From Gottschalkia acidurici 9a (GTDB lineage Bacteria > Bacillota > Clostridia > Tissierellales > Gottschalkiaceae), in NCBI RefSeq assembly GCF_000299355.1, contig NC_018664.1:679115-743114 (forward strand): DNA of 64,000 nucleotides, given 5' to 3'. A program made the position numbers and the translations under genes. Every line of letters starts with the position of its first letter. Position 1 is the stretch's first letter. The notes beneath the pieces are model-generated. The model worked only from the letters and a program-made list of their open reading frames with translations. It ran no database searches and had not been told where the DNA came from. Shown here piece after piece: positions 1 to 10,345 of this stretch.

Positions 1-972
1 AAAGAAAATATGTATACTACAGCTATAGATGAAAGTGACTATGCTATTAAGCCTATGAACTGTCCAGGATCTATGCTTGTATACAAATCAGGAATGTATA
101 GCTATAGAGATTTACCACTTAGAATGTGTGAACTAGGTCAAGTACACAGACATGAGCTAGCAGGTGCATTACATGGTCTTATGAGAGTAAGAACATTTAC
201 TCAAGACGATGCTCATATATTTATGCTACCAGAACAAGTTAAAGATGAGTTAATAGGAGTAATAGAACTAGCAGACTATATGTATGAGGTATTTGGATTT
301 AAGTATCATGTAGAACTTTCAACTAGACCAGAAAGCTCTATGGGAACTGAAGAACAATGGGAAATAGCAACAGATAACTTAAGAGAAGCTTTAGAAGAAA
401 AAGGAATAAAATATATAATAAATGAAGGCGATGGAGCATTCTACGGACCAAAAATAGACTTCCATCTAGAAGATAGCATAGGACGTACTTGGCAATGTGC
501 AACTATACAATTAGACTTCCAAATGCCAGAAAGATTTGACTTAACATATGCAGGTCAAGACAATGAAAAACACAGACCAGTTATGATTCATAGAACAATA
601 CTAGGAAGTATGGAAAGATTTATAGGAGTACTAATAGAGCACTATGCAGGTAAATTCCCTACATGGTTAGCACCAGTTCAAGTAGATATACTACCAATAT
701 CAGATAAATTTAATGACTATGCAAACGAAGTGAAAAAACAATTAGAATCTAAAGGAATAAGAGTAGAAATGGATACTAGAGCTGAAAAAATAGGATATAA
801 AATAAGAGAAGCTCAAATAGCAAAAACTCCTTATATGTTAATAATAGGTGAAAAAGAAGTTGAAAATGGAGAAGTTTCTGTAAGAGTTAGAGACGAAGGA
901 GATATAGGATCTATAAAAGTAGATGAATTTGTAGCAAGAGTAGTAAAAGAAATAGAAGAAAAAGCAAGATAG
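1..972 (+). CDS. thrS: Threonyl-tRNA synthetase, C-terminal part (5' end outside window)
   Basis: Charges tRNA-Thr with threonine in the cytoplasm. The reading frame is open from base 1, so the N-terminal TGS/editing region and part of the catalytic core lie upstream of the window. What remains is the class II core followed by the anticodon-binding domain (about the last 95 residues, starting near WLAPVQVDILP). The three zinc ligands expected in ThrRS are visible: Cys in MNCPGSM, His in QDDAHIF and His in MIHRTILGS. Motif 2 (RMCELGQVHRHE) and motif 3 (HRTILGSMERF) are intact. The gene ends just before a strong hairpin at 978-1010. Identity is very secure. Confidence 0.97.
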   Translation, partial: KENMYTTAIDESDYAIKPMNCPGSMLVYKSGMYSYRDLPLRMCELGQVHRHELAGALHGLMRVRTFTQDDAHIFMLPEQVKDELIGVIELADYMYEVFGFKYHVELSTRPESSMGTEEQWEIATDNLREALEEKGIKYIINEGDGAFYGPKIDFHLEDSIGRTWQCATIQLDFQMPERFDLTYAGQDNEKHRPVMIHRTILGSMERFIGVLIEHYAGKFPTWLAPVQVDILPISDKFNDYANEVKKQLESKGIRVEMDTRAEKIGYKIREAQIAKTPYMLIIGEKEVENGEVSVRVRDEGDIGSIKVDEFVARVVKEIEEKAR

Positions 973-977
973 AAAAT

Positions 978-1010
978 AATTGGCTGAAGGCACTAGTCTT
1001 CAGCCAATAT
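978..1010. terminator. Bidirectional hairpin between thrS and the DeoR remnant
   Basis: Arms of about 11 bp (AATTGGCTGAAG / CTTCAGCCAAT) lie directly after the thrS stop codon and overlap the stop of the minus-strand DeoR fragment, so the hairpin can end transcripts from both sides. Confidence 0.75.
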
Positions 1011-1223
1011 AATATTAGTTTTTAACTTCTTGAATTTATTTATTATACTTTTATTTAAATTAGAATCCGTAACTATGTAGTCAATGTTGTCAAGAGTTAC
1101 TATGTTTACAGTTATATCTCTATCAAACTTACTACTATCAGCAGCTACAAAAACCTTTTTTGACCTTTCTACAATCATTCTTCTTGTAACTACCTCGTGC
1201 ATATTAAAATCAGAAATACCATA
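993..1223 (-). pseudogene. DeoR-family sugar-responsive regulator, C-terminal remnant
   Basis: The minus strand encodes about 76 residues that read like the end of a DeoR-family effector domain: YGISDFN, then RRMIVERSKKVFVAADSSKF, then IDYIVTDS. In the family this part binds a phosphorylated sugar. The helix-turn-helix N-terminus and most of the sensor domain are absent, and an in-frame stop precedes YGISDFN. No ribosome site fits the internal ATG at 1202. The piece is therefore a truncated relic rather than a working gene. The family assignment rests on the VAADSSKF and IVTDS motifs. Confidence 0.7.
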
Positions 1224-1316
1224 CTATAAGATCTATGAAAAATCTTGCTAGACTCTTAGATAAAATAAATGACTTAATAAAAGAAAGTAAAAAACCAAAC
1301 AGTAAATTAATATATA

Positions 1317-1345
1317 AAAGCGAACTTTAAAAAGTTCGCTTTTTG
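1317..1345 (+). terminator. Rho-independent terminator
   Basis: AAAGCGAACTTT / AAAGTTCGCTTT stem followed by a T-run. It insulates the MoxR/VWA operon from upstream transcription. Confidence 0.75.
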
Positions 1346-1371
1346 TGTATAATAAAGAATATAATTACAAC

Positions 1372-1399
1372 TTGACATCAGTATATTGAGTGGTAAGAT
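1372..1399 (+). promoter_or_regulatory. Probable sigma-A promoter of the MoxR/VWA operon
   Basis: TTGACA at 1372-1377, 16-bp spacer, TAAGAT at 1394-1399. It lies about 95 bp upstream of the VWA gene start and just after a terminator. Confidence 0.5.
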
Positions 1400-1495
1400 G
1401 TGACTAAAGGTAATAAAGTACTAGGGTAGATTAAGAAGTTAAAACAATTATATAAAATTTATTATTTGACTCTTAGATATATAGGAGGTAGGTAT

Positions 1496-2854
1496 ATGGG
1501 TGAGATCATGACTGTAGAAGAAAAGTTTATTAGGGCTAGAATAGTCCTTTTAAAAGGGGATCCATTTATAGGAAAGTATTTATTACTACTAGATAAGCCT
1601 ATAGAGTGCGGTGGAGATAATTCTAAAAATGACTATTCTGCATTAGCGAATTTAAAAACAATGGCTACTACTGGTACAAAGCTTTATTATAATAGAGAGT
1701 ATGTAGATAAATTAAGTTTTAAACAATTTCTATTTGCCATTTTACATCAAATGTTGCACTGTATTGCAATGCATCCTGCTAGAGGTATAGAAAGAAATGA
1801 TAAGATATGGAATATGGCTAGTGACTTATGGGTTAATGATAGATTAAAAAGGAAGCAATTAGAGTATAAAGAAAGTAGAGATATAGACTATGAGCCATAT
1901 GATGACGAATTATTTTCAGATAATAACAGAATACCAGATATGTCTGTTGATGATATATATGAGGAACTTATGGATCAATATAAAGAACAAATTGAGAGCA
2001 GAAAACAAAGTCAACAAAATAACGCATCTTTTGAAGATGGCTCTGAGCAGAATAATGGAGATAATAGTAGTCAAGGTAAAATGGATGATAGTATAACTCT
2101 CAAGTCAGGATCTAAAACCTTCAACTTAGGAGAGTATAATCCAGATATTATCAAGCCTGAAAATGTTGGAGAAAGCTCTGCAGACTTAATAAAAGAAATG
2201 AGTGAAATGAGTGCCTCAGCAAATGTACATTCACAATTATCAGGTATAGGAACAGAATTACTCAGTGAACAAGAGATAGGTATGCAAAGAGCGGAGACTA
2301 AATGGTATATATACTTTGATAGATTCTTAAAAAAGTTATATAGATATGATACCTCATATAGTACACCTGAGAAGAGTTTACTTTATACTAGAAGGATATA
2401 TAAAGGACCATCAAAGACTACCTCATATAAACTCAATTCGATAATAATAGCTATGGACTGCTCTGCCTCAGTTTGGTCAGATCAAGATGCTATGGAAAAG
2501 TTTTGGTTTCATATAAATAATATTATGAGGAAATATAAAGCAGAAGGAAGAGTATTACTTTGGGATGGAGAAGTTGGAGTTGACTTAGATTTGTCTAAGT
2601 TTAAACCTAATGGAGAATATGAGTTACCTAGAGGTGGAACAAGACCAACTAGTGTATATGAATATATATATAAGAATAAAATAAAGTATGAGTTACTTGT
2701 TATGCTAACGGATGCATATTTTATAAAGAGAGAACTAGTATCTATAGCAAAAAATGACGATAAGAAAACAATATGGGTTGTATCTGGAAAACATGAAGCT
2801 TATAAAAAATTAGGCGATTATGCTAAAAAGGCAAGGGTTTGTAAGCTAGGATAA
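1496..2854 (+). CDS. VWA-like / putative metallopeptidase-domain protein (DUF2201 type)
   Basis: The N-terminal half resembles the putative metallopeptidase domain paired with VWA-like modules, seen as LHQMLHCIAMHP where the family usually has HExxH. Here the second position is Gln, so peptidase activity is doubtful. A low-complexity Gln/Asn/Ser-rich hinge follows near residues 170-215. A C-terminal VWA-like fold carries the metal-site signature DCSAS. I place the start at ATG 1496, seven bases after AGGAGG; an upstream TTG at 1466 has no site. It is followed 19 bases later by a MoxR ATPase. In known MoxR-VWA pairs the two act together as a chaperone-like machine; the substrate here is unknown. 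Confidence 0.8.
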   Translation: MGEIMTVEEKFIRARIVLLKGDPFIGKYLLLLDKPIECGGDNSKNDYSALANLKTMATTGTKLYYNREYVDKLSFKQFLFAILHQMLHCIAMHPARGIERNDKIWNMASDLWVNDRLKRKQLEYKESRDIDYEPYDDELFSDNNRIPDMSVDDIYEELMDQYKEQIESRKQSQQNNASFEDGSEQNNGDNSSQGKMDDSITLKSGSKTFNLGEYNPDIIKPENVGESSADLIKEMSEMSASANVHSQLSGIGTELLSEQEIGMQRAETKWYIYFDRFLKKLYRYDTSYSTPEKSLLYTRRIYKGPSKTTSYKLNSIIIAMDCSASVWSDQDAMEKFWFHINNIMRKYKAEGRVLLWDGEVGVDLDLSKFKPNGEYELPRGGTRPTSVYEYIYKNKIKYELLVMLTDAYFIKRELVSIAKNDDKKTIWVVSGKHEAYKKLGDYAKKARVCKLG

Positions 2855-2873
2855 TATTAGGTGGAGGGATAAT

Positions 2874-4043
2874 ATGAAGAATACAGGTGTAAAAATTCAA
2901 TCAACTAACACAGGACTAATGGAAAAAAGTTTAGATTATATTTGGGAATTAAATAAATCTCTTCCTAAAGAAAAGAAAAAAGCTGTATTAATAATAGGAG
3001 CACCAGGTATCGGAAAATCTCAAATAGCACAAAGTGTAGCTAAGAAAAAGGGATGTAAATTCATAGACTTCAGACTTTTAACTATGTCTGAGACTGAATT
3101 AAAAGGAATACCTTTTCCTAGCGAAGATAATAAAAAAGCAGTATTTTTACATCCGGATATTTTTCCAGATGCAGAGAGAGATGGAGAAGAAGGAATACTA
3201 CTTTTAGAAGAACTTACATCTGCTAATAGAAATCTTATGTCAACTATGTACCAATTAGTGCTAGACAGAGAACTAGGAACATATAAGTTACCAGATGGAT
3301 GGCTAGTAGTAGCAACAGGTAATAGAGAAGAGGATTATGGAGAGTTTTATGTTATGCCAGCGCCATTGGCAGATAGATTTCTAATATACGAACTTGCTAA
3401 TTCAGGATCAGAATTTTTAGATGAATGGGTAGGGTGGGCATATAAAAACAATATTTCGGTAGAAATAATTGCATATGTTCGTAAGTTTCCTAAAAGTTTA
3501 CATGACTTCGATCCAGATTTATATGAAGAAGGTATGATTATATTTCCTACTCCAAGATCATGGGCAGCTTTATCTGACATAATAGAGTTCGATAAAAAGA
3601 GAGGCGGAGAGAAGGAATTAAGTGAAGAAGCTAAGGGTATGGTACTGTCTGCGGTTGGACCAATACATGGTAATCAGTTTATAAATTTCTATCACTGTAG
3701 AAATAATCTACCAAACGTAGACGACATATTGAACGGAAGACCATATGCACCAATAACATCAGATCAAGAAAATGAACTAGCATTAACTATAGCTAGCTTA
3801 ATAGATTTAGCTAAAGATCAGTTTATGGGAGAAACAGTTGGACCAAAAGGTAAAGAATATATGCTAAATATAGTTAAGTTCCTTAACAATGTTGCTGAAA
3901 AAATTGGATTAGAATATTTCGTTTTAGGAATACATCAAATAACTTCAATAAATAAGGAACTAATAAACAGACTAATTTTTACTGAAATGGACTTGCCAGA
4001 GTTTGATGAGATAATTACAAAATATGCACATCTATTGCATTAA
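2874..4043 (+). CDS. MoxR-type AAA+ ATPase
   Basis: An AAA+ ATPase of 389 residues. Walker A is GAPGIGKSQ near residue 42, the Walker B segment is ILLLEELTSA and the sensor-1 region is VVATGNREEDYG. The ending EELT (rather than DEI) is common in MoxR relatives. ATG 2874 follows GGTGGAGGG. It is co-transcribed with the VWA protein upstream and an unknown protein downstream. MoxR ATPases usually remodel or insert cofactors into partner complexes together with a VWA protein; nothing in the window names the target. Family confidence is high, role low. Confidence 0.88.
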   Translation: MKNTGVKIQSTNTGLMEKSLDYIWELNKSLPKEKKKAVLIIGAPGIGKSQIAQSVAKKKGCKFIDFRLLTMSETELKGIPFPSEDNKKAVFLHPDIFPDAERDGEEGILLLEELTSANRNLMSTMYQLVLDRELGTYKLPDGWLVVATGNREEDYGEFYVMPAPLADRFLIYELANSGSEFLDEWVGWAYKNNISVEIIAYVRKFPKSLHDFDPDLYEEGMIIFPTPRSWAALSDIIEFDKKRGGEKELSEEAKGMVLSAVGPIHGNQFINFYHCRNNLPNVDDILNGRPYAPITSDQENELALTIASLIDLAKDQFMGETVGPKGKEYMLNIVKFLNNVAEKIGLEYFVLGIHQITSINKELINRLIFTEMDLPEFDEIITKYAHLLH

Positions 4044-4084
4044 ATATAGTCCTACGATACATCAAATAGTAAAGGAGGGTTAGC

Positions 4085-4954
4085 ATGGGAGATAGTTTTC
4101 TAGATAAATTAACGGATCAACTTAAACGACAAACTATAGAACAGTATCTAATATATAGTCTTGATACTTGGGAAAATTATATAGATAGACTAGGTTTAAA
4201 AAATGAAAATATAGTTCAGTATATTACTAATAAGGACAATATATTGAAAATAGAAGGGTTTATAAATGAAAATGGAATATTAGGCTTACAATATAATCAA
4301 GACCAAATCCTAAAAAGGCATATAATAGGATTTGATTATGATATAAGCATAAGAAAAGCAGAGTCATGGACTTTTGAGGAATACTTTAAGGACTATAGAG
4401 AATATTTAGTTAAATACACTATAAAAAACATTTTAAAACTTAAATTAATTTTTCAAACTATTGCATATAAAATGACCATAGTACCAAGACTAGCTGTATT
4501 TGATACTATAGAAAATGATGTAGGAGAAATTGAATACAATATAAGTTACTCTGGTAAAATATCTGAAAGTTTAATTATAAATATGAGAGGAAATATATCA
4601 GAAGTTCTAGCAATACTATCCAATGATAGAAGTGATGATAAGGCTATTTTAATAGAGGAAGAGTTAGCTGATATATGGGATATATTATCTGAGGGACTCT
4701 TTAGCCTAATAATTTATGATAGATATCCTAGAAATCTCGAGAATATACTACCAGAGGCAGTATATAAGAAGCAAATTGAAGATAGAATACTTAAAAATGA
4801 AATATCTGTAAGATATGATGGAGAGTTATATCGTGCAATTAAATTAGATGACTCATATGTAGTATTAAATTCTGAATTACATGCTGTAACAGATACGGAG
4901 CAAGCTAAAGCAATATATTGTAAGGTAAATTTAGCAAAATCAATGCTAAGGTAA
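4085..4954 (+). CDS. Unknown protein, third member of the MoxR/VWA operon
   Basis: I do not recognise this 289-residue protein. It has no signal peptide or clear membrane segment, is rich in Ile, Asp, Glu and Tyr, and looks like a soluble mixed alpha/beta protein. It begins 41 bases after the MoxR gene, behind AAAGGAGGG, and is on the same strand, so it probably belongs to the same transcript. The constant neighbourhood with an AAA+ ATPase and a VWA protein suggests a dedicated adaptor or substrate of that machine. That is inference from context only. Confidence 0.6.
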   Translation: MGDSFLDKLTDQLKRQTIEQYLIYSLDTWENYIDRLGLKNENIVQYITNKDNILKIEGFINENGILGLQYNQDQILKRHIIGFDYDISIRKAESWTFEEYFKDYREYLVKYTIKNILKLKLIFQTIAYKMTIVPRLAVFDTIENDVGEIEYNISYSGKISESLIINMRGNISEVLAILSNDRSDDKAILIEEELADIWDILSEGLFSLIIYDRYPRNLENILPEAVYKKQIEDRILKNEISVRYDGELYRAIKLDDSYVVLNSELHAVTDTEQAKAIYCKVNLAKSMLR

Positions 4955-5073
4955 TAAATGTAATTAAAAAAATATAATACTGAAAAAAATTAAAAGTGTT
5001 ATAATTAATTAAATAAAGGTAGGATGTGTGAAATTTATTTAGATTAATAATTAAGTCGAAAGGGAATCTATAA

Positions 5074-5781
5074 ATGAATTTAATAATATTATTAGACGAA
5101 GACTTTGTAAGTGAAAATAAAGTTAATATATCAGGACGTAGACTTGAACACATACTAAATATTCATAAGGCGGAAATAGGAGATGCTTTAAGAGTAGGTA
5201 GGCTAAATGGAAAAATAGGAACAGGCACTATTGTGAATATGAATGGTGAGTATATAGAAATGGAAATAGAACTTACACAGGATCCACCAGATCCTTCAAA
5301 TATTCAATTAATATTAGCTATGCCTAGACCTAAAGTATTTAAACGGATTATTCAAGATGTTACTACTATGGGAATTAAAAAAATATATATAATAAAGACT
5401 TGGCGAGTTGAAAAAAGTTTTTGGAACAGTCCTGTATTAGAAGAAGAAAAATTATTTGAACATATGATTCTAGGACTAGAGCAAGCTAAAGATACGATAT
5501 TGCCCAAAATTGAGATAGTAAAGCTTTTTAAACCATTTGTAGAGGATGAAATTCCTGATATAATAAAGGGTACTAAAGCAATAGTTGGTCATCCTATATC
5601 AGATATTGAATGTCCAAGAAATATGAATTCTAAAGTAACACTAGCTATAGGCCCAGAAGGTGGTTTCATAGACTATGAAATAGAGATGTTAAAAAAACAA
5701 GGGTTTGAAGTAGTTACATTGGGAAATAGAATATTGAGAGTAGAGAATGCTGTTCCATATATAATAGGAAGGCTTTCATAG
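5074..5781 (+). CDS. rsmE: 16S rRNA m3U1498 methyltransferase RsmE
   Basis: A SPOUT-class methyltransferase that modifies U1498 (E. coli numbering) in the decoding region of 16S rRNA with S-adenosylmethionine. The length (235) is close to the family norm of about 240. An N-terminal PUA-like part (RRLEHILNIHKAEIGDALRVG) precedes the trefoil-knot domain. The signature LAIGPEGGF lies near residue 192 and is followed by VVTLGNRILRVENA, which is the knot's SAM-binding loop. Start ATG 5074 follows AAAGGGA. A TATAAT at 5000-5005 may be its promoter. In many Firmicutes rsmE sits with prmA and dnaJ; that context is absent here. Confidence 0.93.
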   Translation: MNLIILLDEDFVSENKVNISGRRLEHILNIHKAEIGDALRVGRLNGKIGTGTIVNMNGEYIEMEIELTQDPPDPSNIQLILAMPRPKVFKRIIQDVTTMGIKKIYIIKTWRVEKSFWNSPVLEEEKLFEHMILGLEQAKDTILPKIEIVKLFKPFVEDEIPDIIKGTKAIVGHPISDIECPRNMNSKVTLAIGPEGGFIDYEIEMLKKQGFEVVTLGNRILRVENAVPYIIGRLS

Positions 5782-5818
5782 GTTGCATGTTTATATGCAT
5801 TAGAAATGGAGGAAAATT

Positions 5819-8800
5819 ATGAAAAGTGTTTTAAATGTAGGACTAGATGTAGGGTCAACTACAGTTAAAATTGTAGTCATAGATGAATATAACAATATAG
5901 TTTATAAAAAGTATTCTAGACATTTTTCAGATGTAAAAAATACAGTAATATCTATGTTAAAAGAACTAAAAGATGTTTTAAAAGATAATAACATTACAAT
6001 GATGATTACAGGATCGGGTGGATTAGGAATATCAGAAGATTTAGGCGTTGGTTTTACTCAAGAAGTAGTAGCTTGTACTAGAGCCATAGAAACATTTATT
6101 CCAGAAACTGATGTTGCAATAGAACTAGGTGGAGAAGATGCTAAAATAACTTACCTAGGCAATTCTATAGAACAGAGAATGAATGGAACTTGTGCAGGTG
6201 GAACGGGAGCTTTTATAGATCAGATGGCAGCACTGCTTCAGACAGATCCTACTGGAGTAAACGACCTAGCTAAAAAATATAAAACAATATATCCAATAGC
6301 ATCAAGATGTGGAGTATTTGCTAAGACAGATGTACAGCCTCTTTTAAATGAAGGTGCACTTAAAGAGGATATATCAGCATCTATATTTCAGGCAGTAGTA
6401 AATCAAACTATAAGCGGTTTAGCACAGGGAAGACCTATAAAAGGTAAAATAGCTTTTCTAGGAGGACCATTATACTTTTTATCAGAGTTAAGAAATAGAT
6501 TCATAGAAACATTAGAGTTAAAAGAAGAAGATGTAATATTCCCGGAAGATTCTCAATATTATGTAGCTTTAGGGTGTGCCATGTACTCTAAAACGGAAAA
6601 AGAGTTAAACTTTGATGATTTATTAAGTAAAATTCCACAAATTCATAAAGATGAGGCTATATTTGATGATGGTTTACCACCACTTATAGAAAATGAAGAG
6701 GAATATAGAGTATTCAAAGAAAGACATGATAAGCATAAAGTAAAAAGAAGAGACTTAAAAACTTATGAAGGAAAGGCTTATTTAGGAATAGACGCTGGAT
6801 CGACAACTACTAAAATGGCATTAATAGATGAAGATTCTAACCTTCTATATTCATACTACGGAAGTAATAAGGGTAAGCCACTAGATTCAACTATAAGTGC
6901 TTTACAAGATATGTACTCTAATATGAATGATAAAACTAAAATAGTGAACTCTACGGTAACAGGATATGGGGAGCATCTTTTAAAGGCAGCATTAAACATA
7001 GATATAGGTGAAATAGAAACAGTTGCACATTACAAAGGATCAGAGCATTTTCTACCAGGAGTAGACTTTATACTGGATATCGGTGGACAAGATATGAAGA
7101 GTCTAAAAATTAATAATGGAACTATAGACTCAATAATGTTAAATGAAGCTTGTTCATCTGGTTGCGGATCTTTTATAGAGACTTTTGCAAGTTCGTTAAA
7201 GGTACCTGTTGAAGAATTCGGAAAGGAAGGGCTTAAGTCTAAAAAACCAGTAGATTTAGGAACTCGCTGTACTGTTTTTATGAACTCCAAAGTAAAGCAA
7301 GCACAAAAAGAAGGGGCTAGTGTAAGAGATATATCAGCAGGTATTTCACTTTCAGTTATAAAAAATGCACTATATAAGGTTATAAGAATAAGAAATACTG
7401 ATGAACTAGGTGAAAAAATTGTAGTTCAAGGTGGTACATTCTATAATGATGCAGTCCTAAGAGCATTTGAACAAATAATAGGAAGAGAGGTAGTAAGACC
7501 AGATATTGCAGGCATAATGGGAGCCTTCGGAGCAAGTTTAATAGCAAAAGAAAGATATGTGGAAGGTCATGAAACAAAGCTATTAGACTCAAATGAGTTA
7601 AAGGAGTTTAAAGCGGATTCATCTATGGCGAGATGCGGACTGTGTGGAAACAACTGTCTTTTAACTATAAATAAATTTTCAAATGATAGAAAGTTTATAT
7701 CAGGAAATAGATGTGAAAGAGGATTAGGAATAGAGAAGTCAGAAAAAGAAGACTTACCAAATCTTTATGCATATAAATATAAACGACTATTTAGCTATAA
7801 GCCATTAAAAAAGGAAGAAGCAAAACGAGGTGTTATAGGTATACCAAGAGTTTTAAATATGTATGAAGACTATCCATTTTGGTTTACATTTTTTAATGAA
7901 CTTGGCTATAGGGTAGAGCTATCAAGTAGATCAACAAAAGATATATATGAACTTGGAATGGAAACTATACACTCAGAATCAGTTTGCTATCCAGGTAAGA
8001 TAGTAAATGGACATATAATTAATCTTATAAATAGAGGTATAAATAAAATATTCTATCCTGGAATACCTTTTAATATAAAAGAAGAGGAAAGTGCGGATAA
8101 CCATTATAACTGTCCAATAGTAATATCTTATACAGAGGCTATAAATTCAAATATAGACGAGATAAAGTCTGATAAAGTAAAGTTATACAAACCATTTTTA
8201 CCTATAGATGACATAAAGAGAATGAAAAAAAGAACTTATGAAGAACTAAAGGAAGAAGGACTAACGTATAAAGAAATATCAGATGCTTTAGATAAAGCAT
8301 ACGGTGAGTTAGAACTATATAAAGAAGATATAAGGAAAAAAGGAGAAGAAACATTAGAATATATCCGAGAGAAAGATATAAAAGGAATAGTATTATCAGG
8401 TAGACCATATCATATAGATCCTGAAATTAATCATGGAATACCAGAGCTCATAACTTCTTTTGGATTTGCAGTATTGTCAGAAGACTCTATAGGTCATTTA
8501 TATAAAGAAGAGCAGTCTTTAAGAGTAGTAGATCAATGGATGTATCATTCAAGATTGTACAGAGCTGCAAACTATGTATCAAGAGAAAATAACTTAGAGT
8601 TAATACAACTAAATTCATTTGGATGTGGACTAGATGCAGTTACAACAGATCAAGTAAATGAGATTTTAGAAAGTCATGGAAAACTTTGCACAGTTATAAA
8701 AATAGATGAAATCAATAACTTAGGAGCAGTAAGAATAAGAATAAGATCATTAATAGCTGCTATAGAAGAAAGAGATAAGAAACACATAGAGCCAAAGATA

Positions 8801-10081
8801 GATGTATTAGATAATGAAAGAGTAATATTTACTAAAGAAATGAAGAAAACTCATACTATCCTCTGTCCACAAATGTCTCCTATGCATTTTCAATTTTTAG
8901 AAGCAGCACTTATAAATGATGGATACAAGTTAGAAGTGCTAGAGACCGTGGACAAAGAAGATATAAATGAGGGATTGAAATATGTAAATAATGATGCATG
9001 TTATCCTTCCATTATAACCATAGGTCAAATAATGAGAGCATTAAACTCAGGTAAATATGACTTAAATCATACATCAGTTATAATGTCCCAAACTGGGGGA
9101 GGATGTAGAGCTACTAACTATATAGCATTTATAAGAAAAGCTTTAAAGGATGCAAATATAGATCATATACCAGTTATATCATTAAATGCAGTAGGTATGG
9201 AGAAAAATCCAGGATTTAAATTAAGTATATCTATGCTTGATAGATTAATGATGGGAATGATATATGGGGATTTACTAATGAGAGTACTTTATAGAGTAAG
9301 ACCTTATGAAAAGAAAAAAAATTCAGCTAATGAGTTATATGAATATTGGGTAGATAAATGCAAGGCTTCTATAAAAGATGGAAAAAGAAGCGAATTTAAA
9401 GAAAACATATATAATATAGTTAAAGATTTTGATAATTTAGAAATAAACGAAGATTTAGTAAAGCCAAAAGTAGGTATAGTAGGTGAAATATTAGTAAAAT
9501 ATCATCCTGCGGCAAATAATCATATTGTAGAATTGCTAGAGGAAGAAGGAGTAGAAGTAGTAATTCCAGATCTTATAGAATTCTTCTTATATACGTCATA
9601 TGATAATGTAGTTAAATACAATAAGTTATCAGGAACTTATAAGAGTATGGTAATGGGGAATCTAGCTATAAAGACTATAGAATATTTTAGAAAAGATATG
9701 AAAAAGGCATTAAGAAATAGCAAAAGATTTACTGCTCCTATAGAGATACAAGAGATGGCGAAACAAGCAAGTAAGTATCTATCTTTATGTAATCAAACTG
9801 GAGAAGGATGGTTCTTAACTGCTGAAATGATAGAGCTAATAGAAAGTGGTGTTCCTAATATGCTTTGTTTACAGCCATTTGCATGTTTACCAAATCACAT
9901 AACAGGAAAAGGAATGATAAAAGAATTAAAAAGAAACTATCCATTAGCAAATGTGGCACCAATAGACTATGACCCAGGAGCAAGTGAAGTAAATCAAATA
10001 AATCGTATAAAATTAATGTTATCTGTAGCATTTAGAAATCTGGAAATAGAAAATAAAACAGATCTTGCACCAGCAGATTAA
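5819..10081 (+). CDS. Tandem 2-hydroxyacyl-CoA dehydratase activase-like protein (1420 aa)
   Basis: A very large protein of the acyl-CoA dehydratase activase / BcrAD-BadFG ATPase group. Two ASKHA ATPase modules lie in tandem: [13 protein letters not shown] near residue 8 and [13 protein letters not shown] near residue 322. Each module keeps a Cys expected to hold a bridging 4Fe-4S cluster ([11 protein letters not shown] and [11 protein letters not shown]) and a second Cys (SRCGVF, GTRCTVF). A Cys-rich link (CGLCGNNC...CERG) follows near residue 600. The C-terminal half is the DUF2229-like and dehydratase-like part with further Cys ([18 protein letters not shown]). Activases use ATP to inject one electron into radical dehydratases; whether this stand-alone giant does so is not established. 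ATG 5819 follows GGAGG. Confidence 0.88.
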   Translation: MKSVLNVGLDVGSTTVKIVVIDEYNNIVYKKYSRHFSDVKNTVISMLKELKDVLKDNNITMMITGSGGLGISEDLGVGFTQEVVACTRAIETFIPETDVAIELGGEDAKITYLGNSIEQRMNGTCAGGTGAFIDQMAALLQTDPTGVNDLAKKYKTIYPIASRCGVFAKTDVQPLLNEGALKEDISASIFQAVVNQTISGLAQGRPIKGKIAFLGGPLYFLSELRNRFIETLELKEEDVIFPEDSQYYVALGCAMYSKTEKELNFDDLLSKIPQIHKDEAIFDDGLPPLIENEEEYRVFKERHDKHKVKRRDLKTYEGKAYLGIDAGSTTTKMALIDEDSNLLYSYYGSNKGKPLDSTISALQDMYSNMNDKTKIVNSTVTGYGEHLLKAALNIDIGEIETVAHYKGSEHFLPGVDFILDIGGQDMKSLKINNGTIDSIMLNEACSSGCGSFIETFASSLKVPVEEFGKEGLKSKKPVDLGTRCTVFMNSKVKQAQKEGASVRDISAGISLSVIKNALYKVIRIRNTDELGEKIVVQGGTFYNDAVLRAFEQIIGREVVRPDIAGIMGAFGASLIAKERYVEGHETKLLDSNELKEFKADSSMARCGLCGNNCLLTINKFSNDRKFISGNRCERGLGIEKSEKEDLPNLYAYKYKRLFSYKPLKKEEAKRGVIGIPRVLNMYEDYPFWFTFFNELGYRVELSSRSTKDIYELGMETIHSESVCYPGKIVNGHIINLINRGINKIFYPGIPFNIKEEESADNHYNCPIVISYTEAINSNIDEIKSDKVKLYKPFLPIDDIKRMKKRTYEELKEEGLTYKEISDALDKAYGELELYKEDIRKKGEETLEYIREKDIKGIVLSGRPYHIDPEINHGIPELITSFGFAVLSEDSIGHLYKEEQSLRVVDQWMYHSRLYRAANYVSRENNLELIQLNSFGCGLDAVTTDQVNEILESHGKLCTVIKIDEINNLGAVRIRIRSLIAAIEERDKKHIEPKIDVLDNERVIFTKEMKKTHTILCPQMSPMHFQFLEAALINDGYKLEVLETVDKEDINEGLKYVNNDACYPSIITIGQIMRALNSGKYDLNHTSVIMSQTGGGCRATNYIAFIRKALKDANIDHIPVISLNAVGMEKNPGFKLSISMLDRLMMGMIYGDLLMRVLYRVRPYEKKKNSANELYEYWVDKCKASIKDGKRSEFKENIYNIVKDFDNLEINEDLVKPKVGIVGEILVKYHPAANNHIVELLEEEGVEVVIPDLIEFFLYTSYDNVVKYNKLSGTYKSMVMGNLAIKTIEYFRKDMKKALRNSKRFTAPIEIQEMAKQASKYLSLCNQTGEGWFLTAEMIELIESGVPNMLCLQPFACLPNHITGKGMIKELKRNYPLANVAPIDYDPGASEVNQINRIKLMLSVAFRNLEIENKTDLAPAD

Positions 10082-10096
10082 ATAAAATAAAAAACT

Positions 10097-10122
10097 AGCC
10101 CTAGAAAAATCTAGGGCTTTTA
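10097..10122 (+). terminator. Rho-independent terminator after the activase gene
   Basis: A 9-bp perfect stem AGCCCTAGA / TCTAGGGCT with an AAAA loop and a T-run, 16 bases after the stop codon. Confidence 0.85.
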
Positions 10123-10144
10123 AGTATAGAACTATTACAAAAAA

Positions 10145-10243
10145 TTAAAGCAATGATAGAAATAAGATCGCAAGTGTAGCTACTGAAATAACTCCTAGTA
10201 TAATGTATAGAGTTTTTCTAGTTAGGACAACTATTCTAGACAT
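10145..10243 (-). CDS. Predicted 32-residue single-pass membrane peptide
   Basis: The minus strand has ATG at 10243 preceded by AAGGGGTGA at good spacing, then 32 codons and TAA. The product starts with MSRIVVLTRKTLY, and a single hydrophobic helix follows (IILGVISVATLAILFLSLL). The positive-inside pattern (basic N-terminus) predicts N-in topology. It resembles the N-terminal anchor of clostridial cell-wall hydrolases and deacetylases, but no catalytic domain follows, so it is either a true small membrane protein or a stranded anchor. I give no function. Confidence 0.5.
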   Translation of the reverse strand: MSRIVVLTRKTLYIILGVISVATLAILFLSLL

Positions 10244-10345
10244 AGCCAAATCACCCCTTATATACTACTTTATTTTAAAATGTTTAAAAATATGACTTAT
10301 AATGTGATAAAATATATAAAAACAAACTATTGAAGGGGGGAGAAA

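Noticed and set aside
1235-1329. 31-codon ORF MKNLARLLDKIND... ending in the terminator
   Set aside because: No ribosome site and its end is inside the hairpin stem; probably fortuitous or a relic.
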